DNA of 64,000 nt from Rhodospirillales bacterium (GTDB lineage Bacteria > Pseudomonadota > Alphaproteobacteria > Reyranellales > Reyranellaceae), in NCBI GenBank assembly GCA_016699855.1, contig CP064988.1:2136501-2200500 (forward strand), read 5' to 3'. Position 1 is the first letter of the stretch, and each line of letters starts with the position of its first letter. Shown here one piece after another: positions 7,405 through 15,599 of the stretch. The notes below the pieces were generated by a model that was not told the DNA's origin, ran no database searches, and worked only from the letters and a program-made list of their open reading frames with translations. A program made the translations under genes and the position numbers.

Positions 7405-9441
7405 ATGCGCTTCTCACACATCGCGGCGATCTGCGGCGGCGCCCTGCTTGGCATCGCGGCCTTCGCCGCGGCGGCCGTCGCCCAGGGCGGGCCGCCGTCG
7501 CAGGCCGGGCGGCTCGCCTTCATCGAGGGAACGGTGTCCTTCCACGACGAGGAGCGGACGCAGTGGACCCGCGCGGTGGTCAACACGCCGCTGACATCCG
7601 GCGATTCGCTGTGGACCGAGCCGGGCGCCCGCGCCGAGCTCTCGCTCGCGGGAACGCGCCTGCGGATGGAGGGCGGCACGCAGCTCGACGTCCTGCAGCT
7701 CGATGACGGACGCACCCGGCTGCAGCTCGCGCAGGGCCGCGTCGACATCCGCGCTTTCACGATGGACACGGCGCGTCCCTACGAGATCGTCACGCCGCGC
7801 GGCACGATCACGCTGACCCGGGAGGGCGACTACTACATCGAGGCCGGCTCGATCGACCATGCGACGCGCCTCGGCGTGCGCTCGGGCGCGGGACGGATCG
7901 ACGGTCTCGAGGGCCAGACGCTGGTGGTCGCGGCGGGAGAGGTCGGCGAGCTCTACGGCGTCGCGGGCGCGGCGCAGCTGCGCACGGTGCGGACGGCACC
8001 GCCGCCGGCTCCGGCCTACTGGGCGGCGCGCGACCGGCAGATCGCCTACGGACAGCCGTCGCCGTACCTGCCGCCGAACGTCGTCGGCTACGAGGATATG
8101 AACGCCTACGGCGGCTGGAGCGACGAGGGCGAGTACGGCCGGGTGTGGACGCCGCGCGCCGTGCCCGCCGGATGGGCGCCGTACCGCAACGGCCACTGGA
8201 CCTACGTGCGGCCGTGGGGCTGGACCTGGGTCGACGAGCAGCCTTGGGGATTCGCGCCGTTCCACTACGGTCGCTGGGCGAACGTCCGCGGCCGGTGGGT
8301 GTGGGTGCCGCCCCGCCGCGACGTCGCGCCGGTCTACGCGCCGGCCCTCGTCGCGTTCATCGGCGCCGCCTTGCTCGGCGACAGCGGTCGCGCGCCGGTG
8401 GGCTGGTTTCCGCTCGGCGCGCGCGAGGTCTACGTGCCGTCGTACACGACCGACCGGACGTACTTCCGCAACATCAACCGTTCGAGCGTCAACGACGACG
8501 CCGTCATCGACGGGCGCTACCAGCGCGCCCAGCGCCGCGACGCGCCGGGCGCCGACGACCGCGCAACGACGTACAGCAACCGGCGCTTCACGACGGTCGT
8601 GCCGGCCGAGGATTTCACGCGGTCGCGTCCTGTGGCGCGGGCGGCGCTGACGGTCGCGCCGGAGAAGCTCGCGGCAGCGCCGGTCGCGCCGGTTGCCGCG
8701 CCTCCAGCGCCGGTCCAGCCGGCCGCCACGACGCCGCCGGCGACGGGTCCCGATGGCCGGCCGCGTCCGGTCGCCGAACCGCCACGCGCCACGACGCCGA
8801 CGACCGGCGCGCCGGTGACGAACACACCGGCGGGCGCGATGCCGACGATCGGCCGGCCGGCGGCCACCGATAGGCCGGTCGCCCCCGGTCCCAAACTCGT
8901 CACGCGTCCGAACGCACCGCCGGCGCCGGCGGCCGGCGCGCCGCAGGGCAAACCAGTGCCGCCGCCGCTGCTGCCGCGGACGGGTGCGCCCCCGCCCCCG
9001 CTGACCGATGACAAGACGCCGACGCCCATCGCGAGGCCCGAGCCCAAGGCGCCGGCGGGCGCACCGCCGCCACGCGTGTCCGCGCCGACGACGGCGCCGC
9101 CCGCCGGGCGCCCGGCCGAGCCCGGCGCGCCGCCGGCGCAGGTGCCGGCTGCCCGTACAGCGCCCGCGCCGACGCCGCCGGCGGTCACGAAGCCCGAGCC
9201 GCCGCCGAAGGCCAACGCCCCCGCGCCTGCGCAACCGCCCGCCCAGGCGCCGGCGAGGACGGAGACGGCGCCAAAGGCGGCGCAGCCACCCGCGACCGCG
9301 AAGCCCGAAGCGACGCCGAAGCCCGCCGTGGTCGCACCGACCACACGCGCGCCGGCTCCGCCGCCCGCCGCCGACGACAAGGAAACACCGCCGTCGGCGG
9401 CGGGACCCGCTCCGCGTGGACAACAGAAGAAGAACGACTAG
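7405..9441 (+). CDS. FecR-domain / DUF6600 proline-rich exported protein
   Basis: 678-residue exported protein with a clear AAGGAGAT ribosome-binding site. Residues 1-27 are a signal peptide (...AAAAVAQ). A FecR-like domain spans about 35-190 (AFIEGTVSF, LTSGDSLWTEPGARAELSL, RLQLAQGRVDIRA). Then comes a Trp/Tyr-rich DUF6600-type segment of repeated xGxWxxVxPWGWTWV motifs (about 240-320), and a hydrophobic patch PALVAFIGAALLG. From about residue 410 to the end it is a low-complexity Pro/Ala region with scattered Lys, probably spanning the periplasm or cell wall. No sigma factor or FecI partner is nearby, so a signalling role is not supported. The end is convergent with the EF-hand-like gene. 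Confidence 0.85.
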   Translation: MRFSHIAAICGGALLGIAAFAAAAVAQGGPPSQAGRLAFIEGTVSFHDEERTQWTRAVVNTPLTSGDSLWTEPGARAELSLAGTRLRMEGGTQLDVLQLDDGRTRLQLAQGRVDIRAFTMDTARPYEIVTPRGTITLTREGDYYIEAGSIDHATRLGVRSGAGRIDGLEGQTLVVAAGEVGELYGVAGAAQLRTVRTAPPPAPAYWAARDRQIAYGQPSPYLPPNVVGYEDMNAYGGWSDEGEYGRVWTPRAVPAGWAPYRNGHWTYVRPWGWTWVDEQPWGFAPFHYGRWANVRGRWVWVPPRRDVAPVYAPALVAFIGAALLGDSGRAPVGWFPLGAREVYVPSYTTDRTYFRNINRSSVNDDAVIDGRYQRAQRRDAPGADDRATTYSNRRFTTVVPAEDFTRSRPVARAALTVAPEKLAAAPVAPVAAPPAPVQPAATTPPATGPDGRPRPVAEPPRATTPTTGAPVTNTPAGAMPTIGRPAATDRPVAPGPKLVTRPNAPPAPAAGAPQGKPVPPPLLPRTGAPPPPLTDDKTPTPIARPEPKAPAGAPPPRVSAPTTAPPAGRPAEPGAPPAQVPAARTAPAPTPPAVTKPEPPPKANAPAPAQPPAQAPARTETAPKAAQPPATAKPEATPKPAVVAPTTRAPAPPPAADDKETPPSAAGPAPRGQQKKND

Positions 9442-9495
9442 CGGGACATCTCCGGCGCCGCGCAAGAAGCCCGCGCGCCATCGCGGGCAGAGTCT

Positions 9496-9939
9496 TCAGT
9501 CACGACATCGGCCCGTCCCGGCTTCCGCCAGGACGGGCCGACGCGTTTGCGGCCGGCTAGCGGAAAGCCGGTCCCGCCAGTCGATCCGCCCGTCGCGGTT
9601 GCGGTCGACGCTGCTGTGCCGCCCTTGGTCGCGCCAGTCGACGCGGCCATCGCGGTTGCGGTCGCGCCAGCCCTCGTGACGGCCGTGGTCGTGGCCGTAG
9701 TGGCGGTGGTCGCGCCAGTCGTGACGGCCGTCGCCGTTCCGGTCCCACGCGTGACGACGGCCGTGGTCGTGGACACGATGGTCGCGCCAGTCGTGGCGGC
9801 CGTCGTGGTTGCGGTCGCGCGTGTCGTGATGGCGGCTGTCGTGTCGGCGCTGGTCGCGCCAGTCGCCGGCCTGCGCCTGCGTGGCGACGCCCAGTCCGAT
9901 CACGCCGGTGACGATCGCCGCGATGAGTCTACGTGACAT
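9496..9939 (-). CDS. Secreted His-rich protein with four EF-hand-like loops
   Basis: 147-residue protein with a strong GGAGGAGGT Shine-Dalgarno just before the ATG at 9939. Residues 1-24 are a signal peptide ending ATQAQA. The mature part repeats a 12-residue calcium-loop-like motif four times: DRNHDGRHDWRD at 42, DRNGDGRHDWRD at 66, DRNRDGRVDWRD at 93 and DRNRDGRIDWRD at 112. These keep the D-x-N-x-D-G-x-[HVI]-D pattern of EF-hand or dockerin-type loops. The linkers are rich in His/Asp/Arg (RHHDTRD, HDHGRRH, HYGHDHGRH), so Ca, Ni or Zn binding is plausible. The last 20 residues lack the pattern. Function unknown; it is likely periplasmic. Confidence 0.78.
   Translation of the reverse strand: MSRRLIAAIVTGVIGLGVATQAQAGDWRDQRRHDSRHHDTRDRNHDGRHDWRDHRVHDHGRRHAWDRNGDGRHDWRDHRHYGHDHGRHEGWRDRNRDGRVDWRDQGRHSSVDRNRDGRIDWRDRLSASRPQTRRPVLAEAGTGRCRD
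9509..9540. terminator. Possible shared hairpin between convergent genes
   Basis: A 10-bp perfect stem (CGGCCCGTCC with its complement) and 12-base loop lies 68 bp after the FecR/DUF6600 stop, followed on the plus strand by a short T run (GTTTGC). It falls in the last codons of the convergent minus-strand gene. It could end transcription of the plus gene; no strong U tract is present, so this is tentative. Confidence 0.38.
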
Positions 9940-10143
9940 CGAGACCTCCTCCGTGCGGCCGGGCCAGGAGGGCGACAGGGCGCTCCAAAGCGTTCCGGCA
10001 CGCAACGAACGTGGCGGGCGATTGTGGTCCGGACTCGGACGCGAAAATGGAAATGCCGGGGCGATTTATGGCGGAATCGGCGCGCACGGACGCGATGCCG
10101 CAAGCGCGAAGGGTGGCGGCGGCCGTCGCGCCGACCAGCGGTC

Positions 10144-11814
10144 TCAGCGCTGGAGGCGCTTCACCGCCTCCTGCGCCGCGCGCTGCGCCTCGCCGTCCGA
10201 TTCCTGCGCCGCCGCGGCGCGGAAATACTCCAGCGCCTTGTCCTTGTCGGCGGCGACGCCCTCGCCGCTCTCGTAGGCGCGCGCGAGGTACACGTAGGCC
10301 CACGGGTTCTTGAAGAACGCCGCCTGCCGCCACAGTGCCACGGCCGCCGCCTGGTCGCGCGGCACGCCGCCGCGCCCGCCGTGCATGAACCGGGCGAAGT
10401 TGACCATGCCGTTGGAGTGTCCGAGATCGGCCGCCGCGCGGAACCACGCCGCCGCGGCGGCGTCGTCCTTCGGCCGGCCGATGCCGTCGCGGATGAAGTA
10501 GCCGCACAAGTTCATGCCGCTTGAATCGCCGGCCTCCGCCGCTTCGCAGGCCAGCCGCAACGCCCGCGCGTGGTCACGTCCGACGCCGGCGCCGTCGCGC
10601 AGCATCGCCGCGAGCTCCCATTTCGCGACGGCGTGTCCGCGCTTGGCCGCCAGCTCGAACAAGCGCGCGGCGAGCGCGTCGTCCCGGCGGATGCGGCCGG
10701 CGTAGCGGTAGCCGCGCGCCAGGCCGACCAGGTCCCCGGTCCAGCCGTTGCGCGCGCGGACGCAGATCCGCCGGTGTATCCCCTCGGGGATCGACTCGCA
10801 GTCCGGCACGACGGCGCGCGCCTCCTCGTCGCGCAGCACCTCGGCGTCGCGCAGGAATTGGAGCAGATCGGCGGTCGATTGCGACTTGACGCGCTCGTCG
10901 CCGCCGATCGTGTAGCCGGCCTCGATACAGGTCGCGGACAGGAACTTGGTCAGGTTGGGCTCGTCGGGCCGCCTTCCCGTCGCGCGATCGGTGACGCCGC
11001 CGTCGGCCTCGCGGAAGAACCGGCCGGCGCACGCGCGCGCCGTCCAGTCCTTGAGCAGGAACTCGGCCCCGGTGGTCGCCTCGTGTGCGTGGTGGACGCC
11101 GGGATAGACGGCCCAGCGCACGTTGGCGTTGCCGGCGGCGCGCAGCCGCAGGATCAGCTCGACACAAGGTAGCGCCGGCGTGCCGTCGTCGAGCTCCGCG
11201 AGCATGAAGAAGATCGGCGCGCCGGTGGTGGCCGTGTCGCGCGGCTGCAGGTTGCAGCCACCCGGCGTGATCGCGACGTGGGCGGCGAATCGGATATCGG
11301 TGGCCGCGAGGCCGCGGCGGAACTGCTCCAGCGCCACGGCCTGCGCCGCCTCGCCTCCGCGCGACATGCCCATGACGGCGATGCGCGAGGAATCGACCCA
11401 GCCCTGCGCCGCCAGCCAGCGGAATCCAGCGACCGCGTCGGCGTTGGATCGCGACTGCGGCACGCGGTTCTGGTCGTCGCCGGTTCCCAGCACGCCGCGC
11501 GGCGTGAAGCTGTCGATGACGAGCGCGGCGATTCCGGCGGCGGCGAGGACCCGGGCATAGTGTCGCTCCGTGTACGACCGCACGCCGCCGCTGGAGTTGA
11601 CGATCACCATCGCCGGCACGCGGCCTTCGAGCTTCGGCCGGTAGAGGTCGGCGGTCACGCGGTCCTCGCGCATGGCGCCGCGATCGGCCGGCCAGCGCGA
11701 CACGAGTTCCACGCCCTTCGTCAGAGTCCACGGATCCGCCGCCACCGCCGGGAACGGGCCCCACATGGCGGCCGCCAGCAGCAGGCCGAGACATAAAGCC
11801 CGTCGCATGGTCAT
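10144..11814 (-). CDS. Dienelactone-hydrolase-like enzyme fused to Sel1 repeats
   Basis: 556-residue exported fusion. A signal peptide covers 1-26 (LCLGLLLAAAMWG...AVAA). An alpha/beta-hydrolase of the dienelactone-hydrolase type spans about 30-290: VIVNSSGGV, nucleophile Ser151 in GMSRGG, acid in AELDDGTP, and His in YPGVHHAHEA. After a Cys-containing linker (VPDCESIPEGIHRRICVRA) come about five Sel1/TPR-like repeats from 340 to the end, for example YRYAGRIRRDDALAARLFELAAKRGHA in pieces of about 36 residues. Sel1 repeats bind proteins or peptidoglycan-associated partners, so the hydrolase may be tethered in an envelope complex. A start at the second ATG (11808) is equally possible. The substrate is unknown. 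Confidence 0.82.
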   Translation of the reverse strand: MTMRRALCLGLLLAAAMWGPFPAVAADPWTLTKGVELVSRWPADRGAMREDRVTADLYRPKLEGRVPAMVIVNSSGGVRSYTERHYARVLAAAGIAALVIDSFTPRGVLGTGDDQNRVPQSRSNADAVAGFRWLAAQGWVDSSRIAVMGMSRGGEAAQAVALEQFRRGLAATDIRFAAHVAITPGGCNLQPRDTATTGAPIFFMLAELDDGTPALPCVELILRLRAAGNANVRWAVYPGVHHAHEATTGAEFLLKDWTARACAGRFFREADGGVTDRATGRRPDEPNLTKFLSATCIEAGYTIGGDERVKSQSTADLLQFLRDAEVLRDEEARAVVPDCESIPEGIHRRICVRARNGWTGDLVGLARGYRYAGRIRRDDALAARLFELAAKRGHAVAKWELAAMLRDGAGVGRDHARALRLACEAAEAGDSSGMNLCGYFIRDGIGRPKDDAAAAAWFRAAADLGHSNGMVNFARFMHGGRGGVPRDQAAAVALWRQAAFFKNPWAYVYLARAYESGEGVAADKDKALEYFRAAAAQESDGEAQRAAQEAVKRLQR

Positions 11815-11897
11815 CCGATCCCCCGGACTGCGAACGCACCAATACGATGTTGGATCGCGCTACGGCCGCGTGCAAGCGACCGGGCGGCCGCCGCGCG

Positions 11898-12629
11898 CTA
11901 CGGCTGGTTGTCGATCATGAACTCGCGGATGTCGCCGGCCGGACAGCCGCCTGGAACCGGCGCCGGACCCGGCGCGCAGTAGGCGACGAAGCGCGCCTGG
12001 GCGTCGCGCGCGGTCAGCAGCAGCGCCAGCGCGGCCTCCCTCAGAGGCGGCGCGACCGTCGCCGGAATGGTGAACTTGCGGGCCGGGACGCGCTCGTTCT
12101 GCACGGTGAAGTGGATGCGGCCGGCGGACTCGACGACCGCCGTCACGCAGCCCGTCGTTCCGGTCCCCGGCTGGCCCGGCGTGAAGTACGTCCAGCACGG
12201 CGGCCGGCCGCCGCCGGCGGGGGCCAGCGGTGGCCCGTCGACGGCGGTGATGATCGCGCTGGTGGTGTCCGGTCGGCGGGTGACGGTCAGGCGGGCGTCG
12301 GCCGGCGCCTGGTACCAGCGCAGCGAGCGGGCCACCAGCAGCACCGCGCGCACGTAGGGTTCGAGCGCCATCGGATCGGGCGTGCCGGTCTGCATCCACA
12401 CGAGATCGGGGCGGCCCAACGGGCGGAAGCTGACGCCGAGCGCGCTGTCGATGGGACTCTCCGCGTCCAACTTGAACGAGAGTCCAGAGATCGTCCCCCG
12501 GCACAACGTCGGCGACGGCGCAGAGCTCTCGCTCGGACAGGAATCGGGCGCCGTGGGATGCGCGCACGCCGCGAGCGCCAGCAGCATCGCGGCGAGGGTG
12601 GCTCCAAGCGGAACGCGGGACGGACGCAT
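11898..12629 (-). CDS. Hypothetical lipoprotein
   Basis: 243-residue protein not recognised by family. It has a lipoprotein signal, VPLGATLAAMLLALAAC, with lipobox Cys21, so it should be anchored on the periplasmic side. The mature part has several Cys residues (SCPSE, LCRG, PPCWTY, TGCVT, AYCAPG, GGCPAG), perhaps in disulphides, and mixed beta-rich sequence (RIHFTVQNERVPARKFTIP). It is on the same strand as the Sel1-fusion gene downstream (start 11814), with an 83-bp gap. Codon use is like its neighbours. Confidence 0.75.
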   Translation of the reverse strand: MRPSRVPLGATLAAMLLALAACAHPTAPDSCPSESSAPSPTLCRGTISGLSFKLDAESPIDSALGVSFRPLGRPDLVWMQTGTPDPMALEPYVRAVLLVARSLRWYQAPADARLTVTRRPDTTSAIITAVDGPPLAPAGGGRPPCWTYFTPGQPGTGTTGCVTAVVESAGRIHFTVQNERVPARKFTIPATVAPPLREAALALLLTARDAQARFVAYCAPGPAPVPGGCPAGDIREFMIDNQP

Positions 12630-12795
12630 CGTCGATCACTCCCTGGCGGTGGCGACGCGACTGTAGCGCGCATCGTGGGCGCCCGGTAGCGGCGTGGGCG
12701 TTGCGGTGGCCCGCTTAATCTGGATCAACGCCGCCGCGTCGCGCATCGGGCAGTTTGCGGCCGGGCTGCCGCCCGAGCGCGAGGCGCCGACGACG

Positions 12796-13953
12796 ATGGA
12801 GATACCGGAGGAGCACCGCGCGCTGCGGGACATGGTTGCGCGCTTCGTCGAGCGCGAACTCATGCCGCTCGAGCCGGCGATGCTGGCGCGCGAGGCGAGC
12901 GGCGGGGAGCTGAGGCTGACCGGCGAGGAGGCCGCGCCGCTGCGGGCGAAGTGCCGCGAACTGGGCCTGTGGGCGCTCGACGCGCCGGCGGAGATCGGCG
13001 GCGCCGACCTGCCGGCGACGGCGATGATGCTGGTGCAGGAGGAGTTGTCGCGCACCGTCGTGCCGTTCTCGATCCCGCCGGAATCCCCGGTGCTGCGCCT
13101 GCTGATGTCCTGCGCCAACGAGGACCAGCGACGCAGGTATCTCGCCCCCTACGCCGAGGGCCGGCTGCGCTCGGCCACCGCGATCTCCGAACCGGGCGCC
13201 GGCGCCGATCCGACGGCGATGGCCACGCGGGCCGAACGGGATGGCGGCGATTGGATCATCAACGGCCGCAAGATATGGATCAGCTACATGCCGGAGGCCG
13301 ACTTCACGGTGCTGCTGGCGCGCACCGAGGCCGGGCGCGACCACCACGGCATCACCGCGTTCATCGTCGACAAGGGCACGCCGGGGTTCGCCATCGCCCG
13401 CGAGATCCCGATGCTGGGCGGCCACCGCACCTACGAGCTGACGCTGGACGATTGCCGCGTGCCGTCATCGCAGGTGCTCGGCGAGGTCGGCCATGGCTTC
13501 GCCCACATGCAGCTCCGCCTGACGCGCCGCCGTCTGCTGATGGGTCCGATGTGTGTCGGCATCGCGCGGCGCGCGCTCGACATGATGTGCGCCCACGTCA
13601 AGCGGCGCGCGACGTTCGGTGTGAAGCTGGCCGACCGCCAGGCGGTCCAGTGGTGGATCGCCGACGCGGCCATGAAGATCCACGCCTGCCGGCTGATGGC
13701 GCTCGACGCGGCGGCGAAACACGATTCCGGGGCCGACGTGCGCACCGAGGCGTCCATGATCAAGGTGTTCGCCACCGAGATGGCGACGGAGGTCGTCGAC
13801 CACGCGATGCAGGCCTTCGGCGCGATGGGCATGGCGAAGGAGCTGCCGCTGCAGCTCATGGCGCAGAGGGTGCGGGTGATGCGCGTCTACGAAGGTCCGA
13901 GCGAGGTGCACCGCATGGTCGTCGCGCGCCGCGCGCTGGCCGGCCGCCTCTAG
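12796..13953 (+). CDS. Acyl-CoA dehydrogenase
   Basis: 385-residue FAD enzyme that oxidises an acyl-CoA to the trans-2-enoyl-CoA, passing electrons to ETF. All three domains are present: N-terminal helices (PEEHRALRDMVARFVERELMP), middle beta domain with the FAD motif SATAISEPGAGADPTAM and WIINGRKIWISYM, and C-terminal helices with RATFGVKLADRQAVQWWIAD, MQAFGAMGMAKELPL and RVYEGPSEVHRMVVAR. The Glu in YEGPSE fits the usual catalytic base of the family. The ATG at 12796 begins the conserved N-terminal helix; in-frame starts upstream (12694) are not needed. It is followed 10 bp later by a small membrane-protein gene. Chain-length or branched substrate cannot be told. Confidence 0.92.
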   Translation: MEIPEEHRALRDMVARFVERELMPLEPAMLAREASGGELRLTGEEAAPLRAKCRELGLWALDAPAEIGGADLPATAMMLVQEELSRTVVPFSIPPESPVLRLLMSCANEDQRRRYLAPYAEGRLRSATAISEPGAGADPTAMATRAERDGGDWIINGRKIWISYMPEADFTVLLARTEAGRDHHGITAFIVDKGTPGFAIAREIPMLGGHRTYELTLDDCRVPSSQVLGEVGHGFAHMQLRLTRRRLLMGPMCVGIARRALDMMCAHVKRRATFGVKLADRQAVQWWIADAAMKIHACRLMALDAAAKHDSGADVRTEASMIKVFATEMATEVVDHAMQAFGAMGMAKELPLQLMAQRVRVMRVYEGPSEVHRMVVARRALAGRL

Positions 13954-13963
13954 GCGCGCCGCC

Positions 13964-14437
13964 GTGGACGACATCACGATCGCGCGCGCGATCCACGTTC
14001 TCGCCGTGGTCCACTGGATCGGCGGCGTCGCTCTCGTGACGACCGTCCTCCTGCCGGCGGCCGCGCGTCTGGCCGGGCCGGCGGCGCGGCTGGCGCTGTT
14101 CGAGGCCGTCGAGGGACGCTTCGCGCGCCAGGCGCGGATCTCCGTCGCGCTCGCGGGCTTGTCCGGAATCTACATGACGCACCGGCTGGACGCGTGGGAC
14201 CGCTTCCTCGATCCAGCCGCGTGGTGGATGCACGCGATGGCGCTGCTGTGGATCGCGTTCACCGCGGTGCTGTTCGTGGCCGAGCCGCTGTTCCTCCACC
14301 GCTGGTTCCACGCCCGCGCGGCCACGCGGCCGGCGGAGACCTTCCGGCTCGTCGGCCGGGCGCACTGGGCGCTGCTCGCCGCCAGCGCCTTGACCACCGC
14401 CGCCGCGGTGGCCGGCGCGCACGGATTGTTCCTCTGA
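13964..14437 (+). CDS. Four-helix integral membrane protein (CopD-like)
   Basis: 157-residue membrane protein with a GTG start 10 bp after the acyl-CoA dehydrogenase stop. Four hydrophobic segments are visible: about 8-30 (IHVLAVVHWIGGVALVTTVLL), 58-70, 86-108 (WMHAMALLWIAFTAVLFVAEPLFL) and 130-155. The pattern of membrane His residues (IHVLAVVHWIGG, AWWMHAMA) is like that of CopD/YeaQ-type or haem-binding small membrane proteins. The close spacing implies co-transcription, though a functional link to acyl-CoA oxidation is not obvious. A weak family assignment. Confidence 0.72.
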   Translation: MDDITIARAIHVLAVVHWIGGVALVTTVLLPAAARLAGPAARLALFEAVEGRFARQARISVALAGLSGIYMTHRLDAWDRFLDPAAWWMHAMALLWIAFTAVLFVAEPLFLHRWFHARAATRPAETFRLVGRAHWALLAASALTTAAAVAGAHGLFL

Positions 14438-14497
14438 TGCGCGCCGACCGCCGGGCGCCGCGATGACGATCTTCAGCCTCTGCGAGAGCCTCGGGCC

Positions 14498-14827
14498 CTA
14501 GGACGCGCCGTCGCAGCCCTTCATGACGGGCCGCCCACGGGCGGCGCAGCGCTCCACGGCCGCCGCGCCGGCGCCGGTCAGCGGCGACCAGCACGCCACC
14601 GCGTCGTCGACGCCGATGTGCAGGCGCAGCTTGCGGCCGGCGGGATGGGCGTGCAGCGCCCAGCGTCCGTCGGGCCATTCCACGCGCAGGACGAGATCGG
14701 CGGCGCCGGCGTTGCCGAAGCAGGCGAACTCCTCGGCGCGCACGGCGCCGGGGCAGTCGCCGGCGGCGGCGGGCGCGGCGGCCGCCGCGAGCGCGACGGC
14801 GAGCGCCGCGAGATTCGATAGACGCAT
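14498..14827 (-). CDS. Small secreted cysteine-containing protein
   Basis: 109-residue exported protein. The signal peptide is LAALAVALAAAAAPAAAG (about 5-23). The mature part has five Cys (GDCPG, FACFG, VACWS, ERCAA, KGCDG), consistent with periplasmic disulphides, and a beta-rich centre (DLVLRVEWPDGRWALHAH, RKLRLHIGVDDAVACW). I do not recognise a family. The ATG at 14827 directly precedes the signal; longer in-frame openings upstream overlap the next gene. It sits 38 bp downstream of the Tag-like glycosylase gene on the same strand. Confidence 0.66.
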   Translation of the reverse strand: MRLSNLAALAVALAAAAAPAAAGDCPGAVRAEEFACFGNAGAADLVLRVEWPDGRWALHAHPAGRKLRLHIGVDDAVACWSPLTGAGAAAVERCAARGRPVMKGCDGAS

Positions 14828-14865
14828 GACGCCTCCACGCGCGGACCCGGCCCGTCGGCCGCGCC

Positions 14866-15591
14866 TCATTCGTCCATCGACCCGCCGGAGCGCATCAGGG
14901 TCGCGGCGTCGTGGTTCTCGCCGATCGACAGCGCGCAGATGCGCGAGAGATGCGTGTAGGGCAGGCCGCTCTCCTCGTGCCAGGCGTTGAACCGTGCCTG
15001 GACGCGGGCGAGGTCGCGCTTCGAGGTCGCCGTCTCGGAGATCGCGACGCCGGCGTCGCGCAGGCACGCGACCACGTCGCGCGACAGCGCGAAGCCGTCC
15101 TTGCCGATGAAGCGCAGGAAATACTGCCCGCTCATGCCGCCCAGCCGCGAGCCGCGCTTCGCCAGCAGATCGAGCAACCCGGCCTGGTCAGACGCCGGCC
15201 ACGCCGCCAGCATCCTCCCGAAGCCTCCATGCTCCTTCGCGATCTCCGCCACGAAGCGCGCGTTGGCGCGCACGGACTGGATCTTGGCGGCGTTGCGCAC
15301 GATGCGCGCGTCGCGCGTGAGCTTCTCCCAGTACTCGTCGGGCTGGAACAGCAGCCGCTTCGGCACGAAGCCGAGGAACGCCTCCTCGAAGCCCGGCCAT
15401 TTCTTCTCGATCACGCTCCAGACGAAGCCGGCGCTGAACACGCGCCGGGTCATCTCGGCCAGGACGCGGTCGTCGCCGAGCTTCGCCAGCGCCTTGTCGC
15501 CCGCGACCTTGGGCAGCAGTTTCGCCAGCGCCGCCGGTCCGCCCTTGCGCCTGGCGGCGCGCGCGTGGATGGTCTTGAAGGACGCCGCCAT
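14866..15591 (-). CDS. DNA-3-methyladenine glycosylase I-like protein
   Basis: 241-residue protein related to Tag (helix-hairpin-helix glycosylase, removes 3-methyladenine). The best matching stretch is RRVFSAGFVWSVIEKKWPGFEEAFLGF, typical of COG2818. It departs from classical Tag: the Glu that precedes the QAG motif there is Arg here, and the Cys/His zinc-snap residues are not seen, so activity on 3-methyladenine is uncertain. GGMSGQYFLRFIGKDGFALSRDVVACL gives the second helical half. Start: ATG at 15591 (MAASFKTIHARAARR) is preferred. A GTG at 15603 would overlap the stop of the upstream Bug gene as GTGA and could reflect translational coupling. Confidence 0.8.
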   Translation of the reverse strand: MAASFKTIHARAARRKGGPAALAKLLPKVAGDKALAKLGDDRVLAEMTRRVFSAGFVWSVIEKKWPGFEEAFLGFVPKRLLFQPDEYWEKLTRDARIVRNAAKIQSVRANARFVAEIAKEHGGFGRMLAAWPASDQAGLLDLLAKRGSRLGGMSGQYFLRFIGKDGFALSRDVVACLRDAGVAISETATSKRDLARVQARFNAWHEESGLPYTHLSRICALSIGENHDAATLMRSGGSMDE

Positions 15592-15599
15592 CGCCGGCG

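Noticed and set aside
9560..9880. Short repeated DNA suggesting a CRISPR or satellite
   Set aside because: The repeats follow the codons of the DRNxDGRxDWRD protein motif and have unequal spacing, so they are coding repeats.
12694..12795. Upstream start for the acyl-CoA dehydrogenase
   Set aside because: The added residues do not look like the family N-terminus and the ATG at 12796 opens the conserved first helix.
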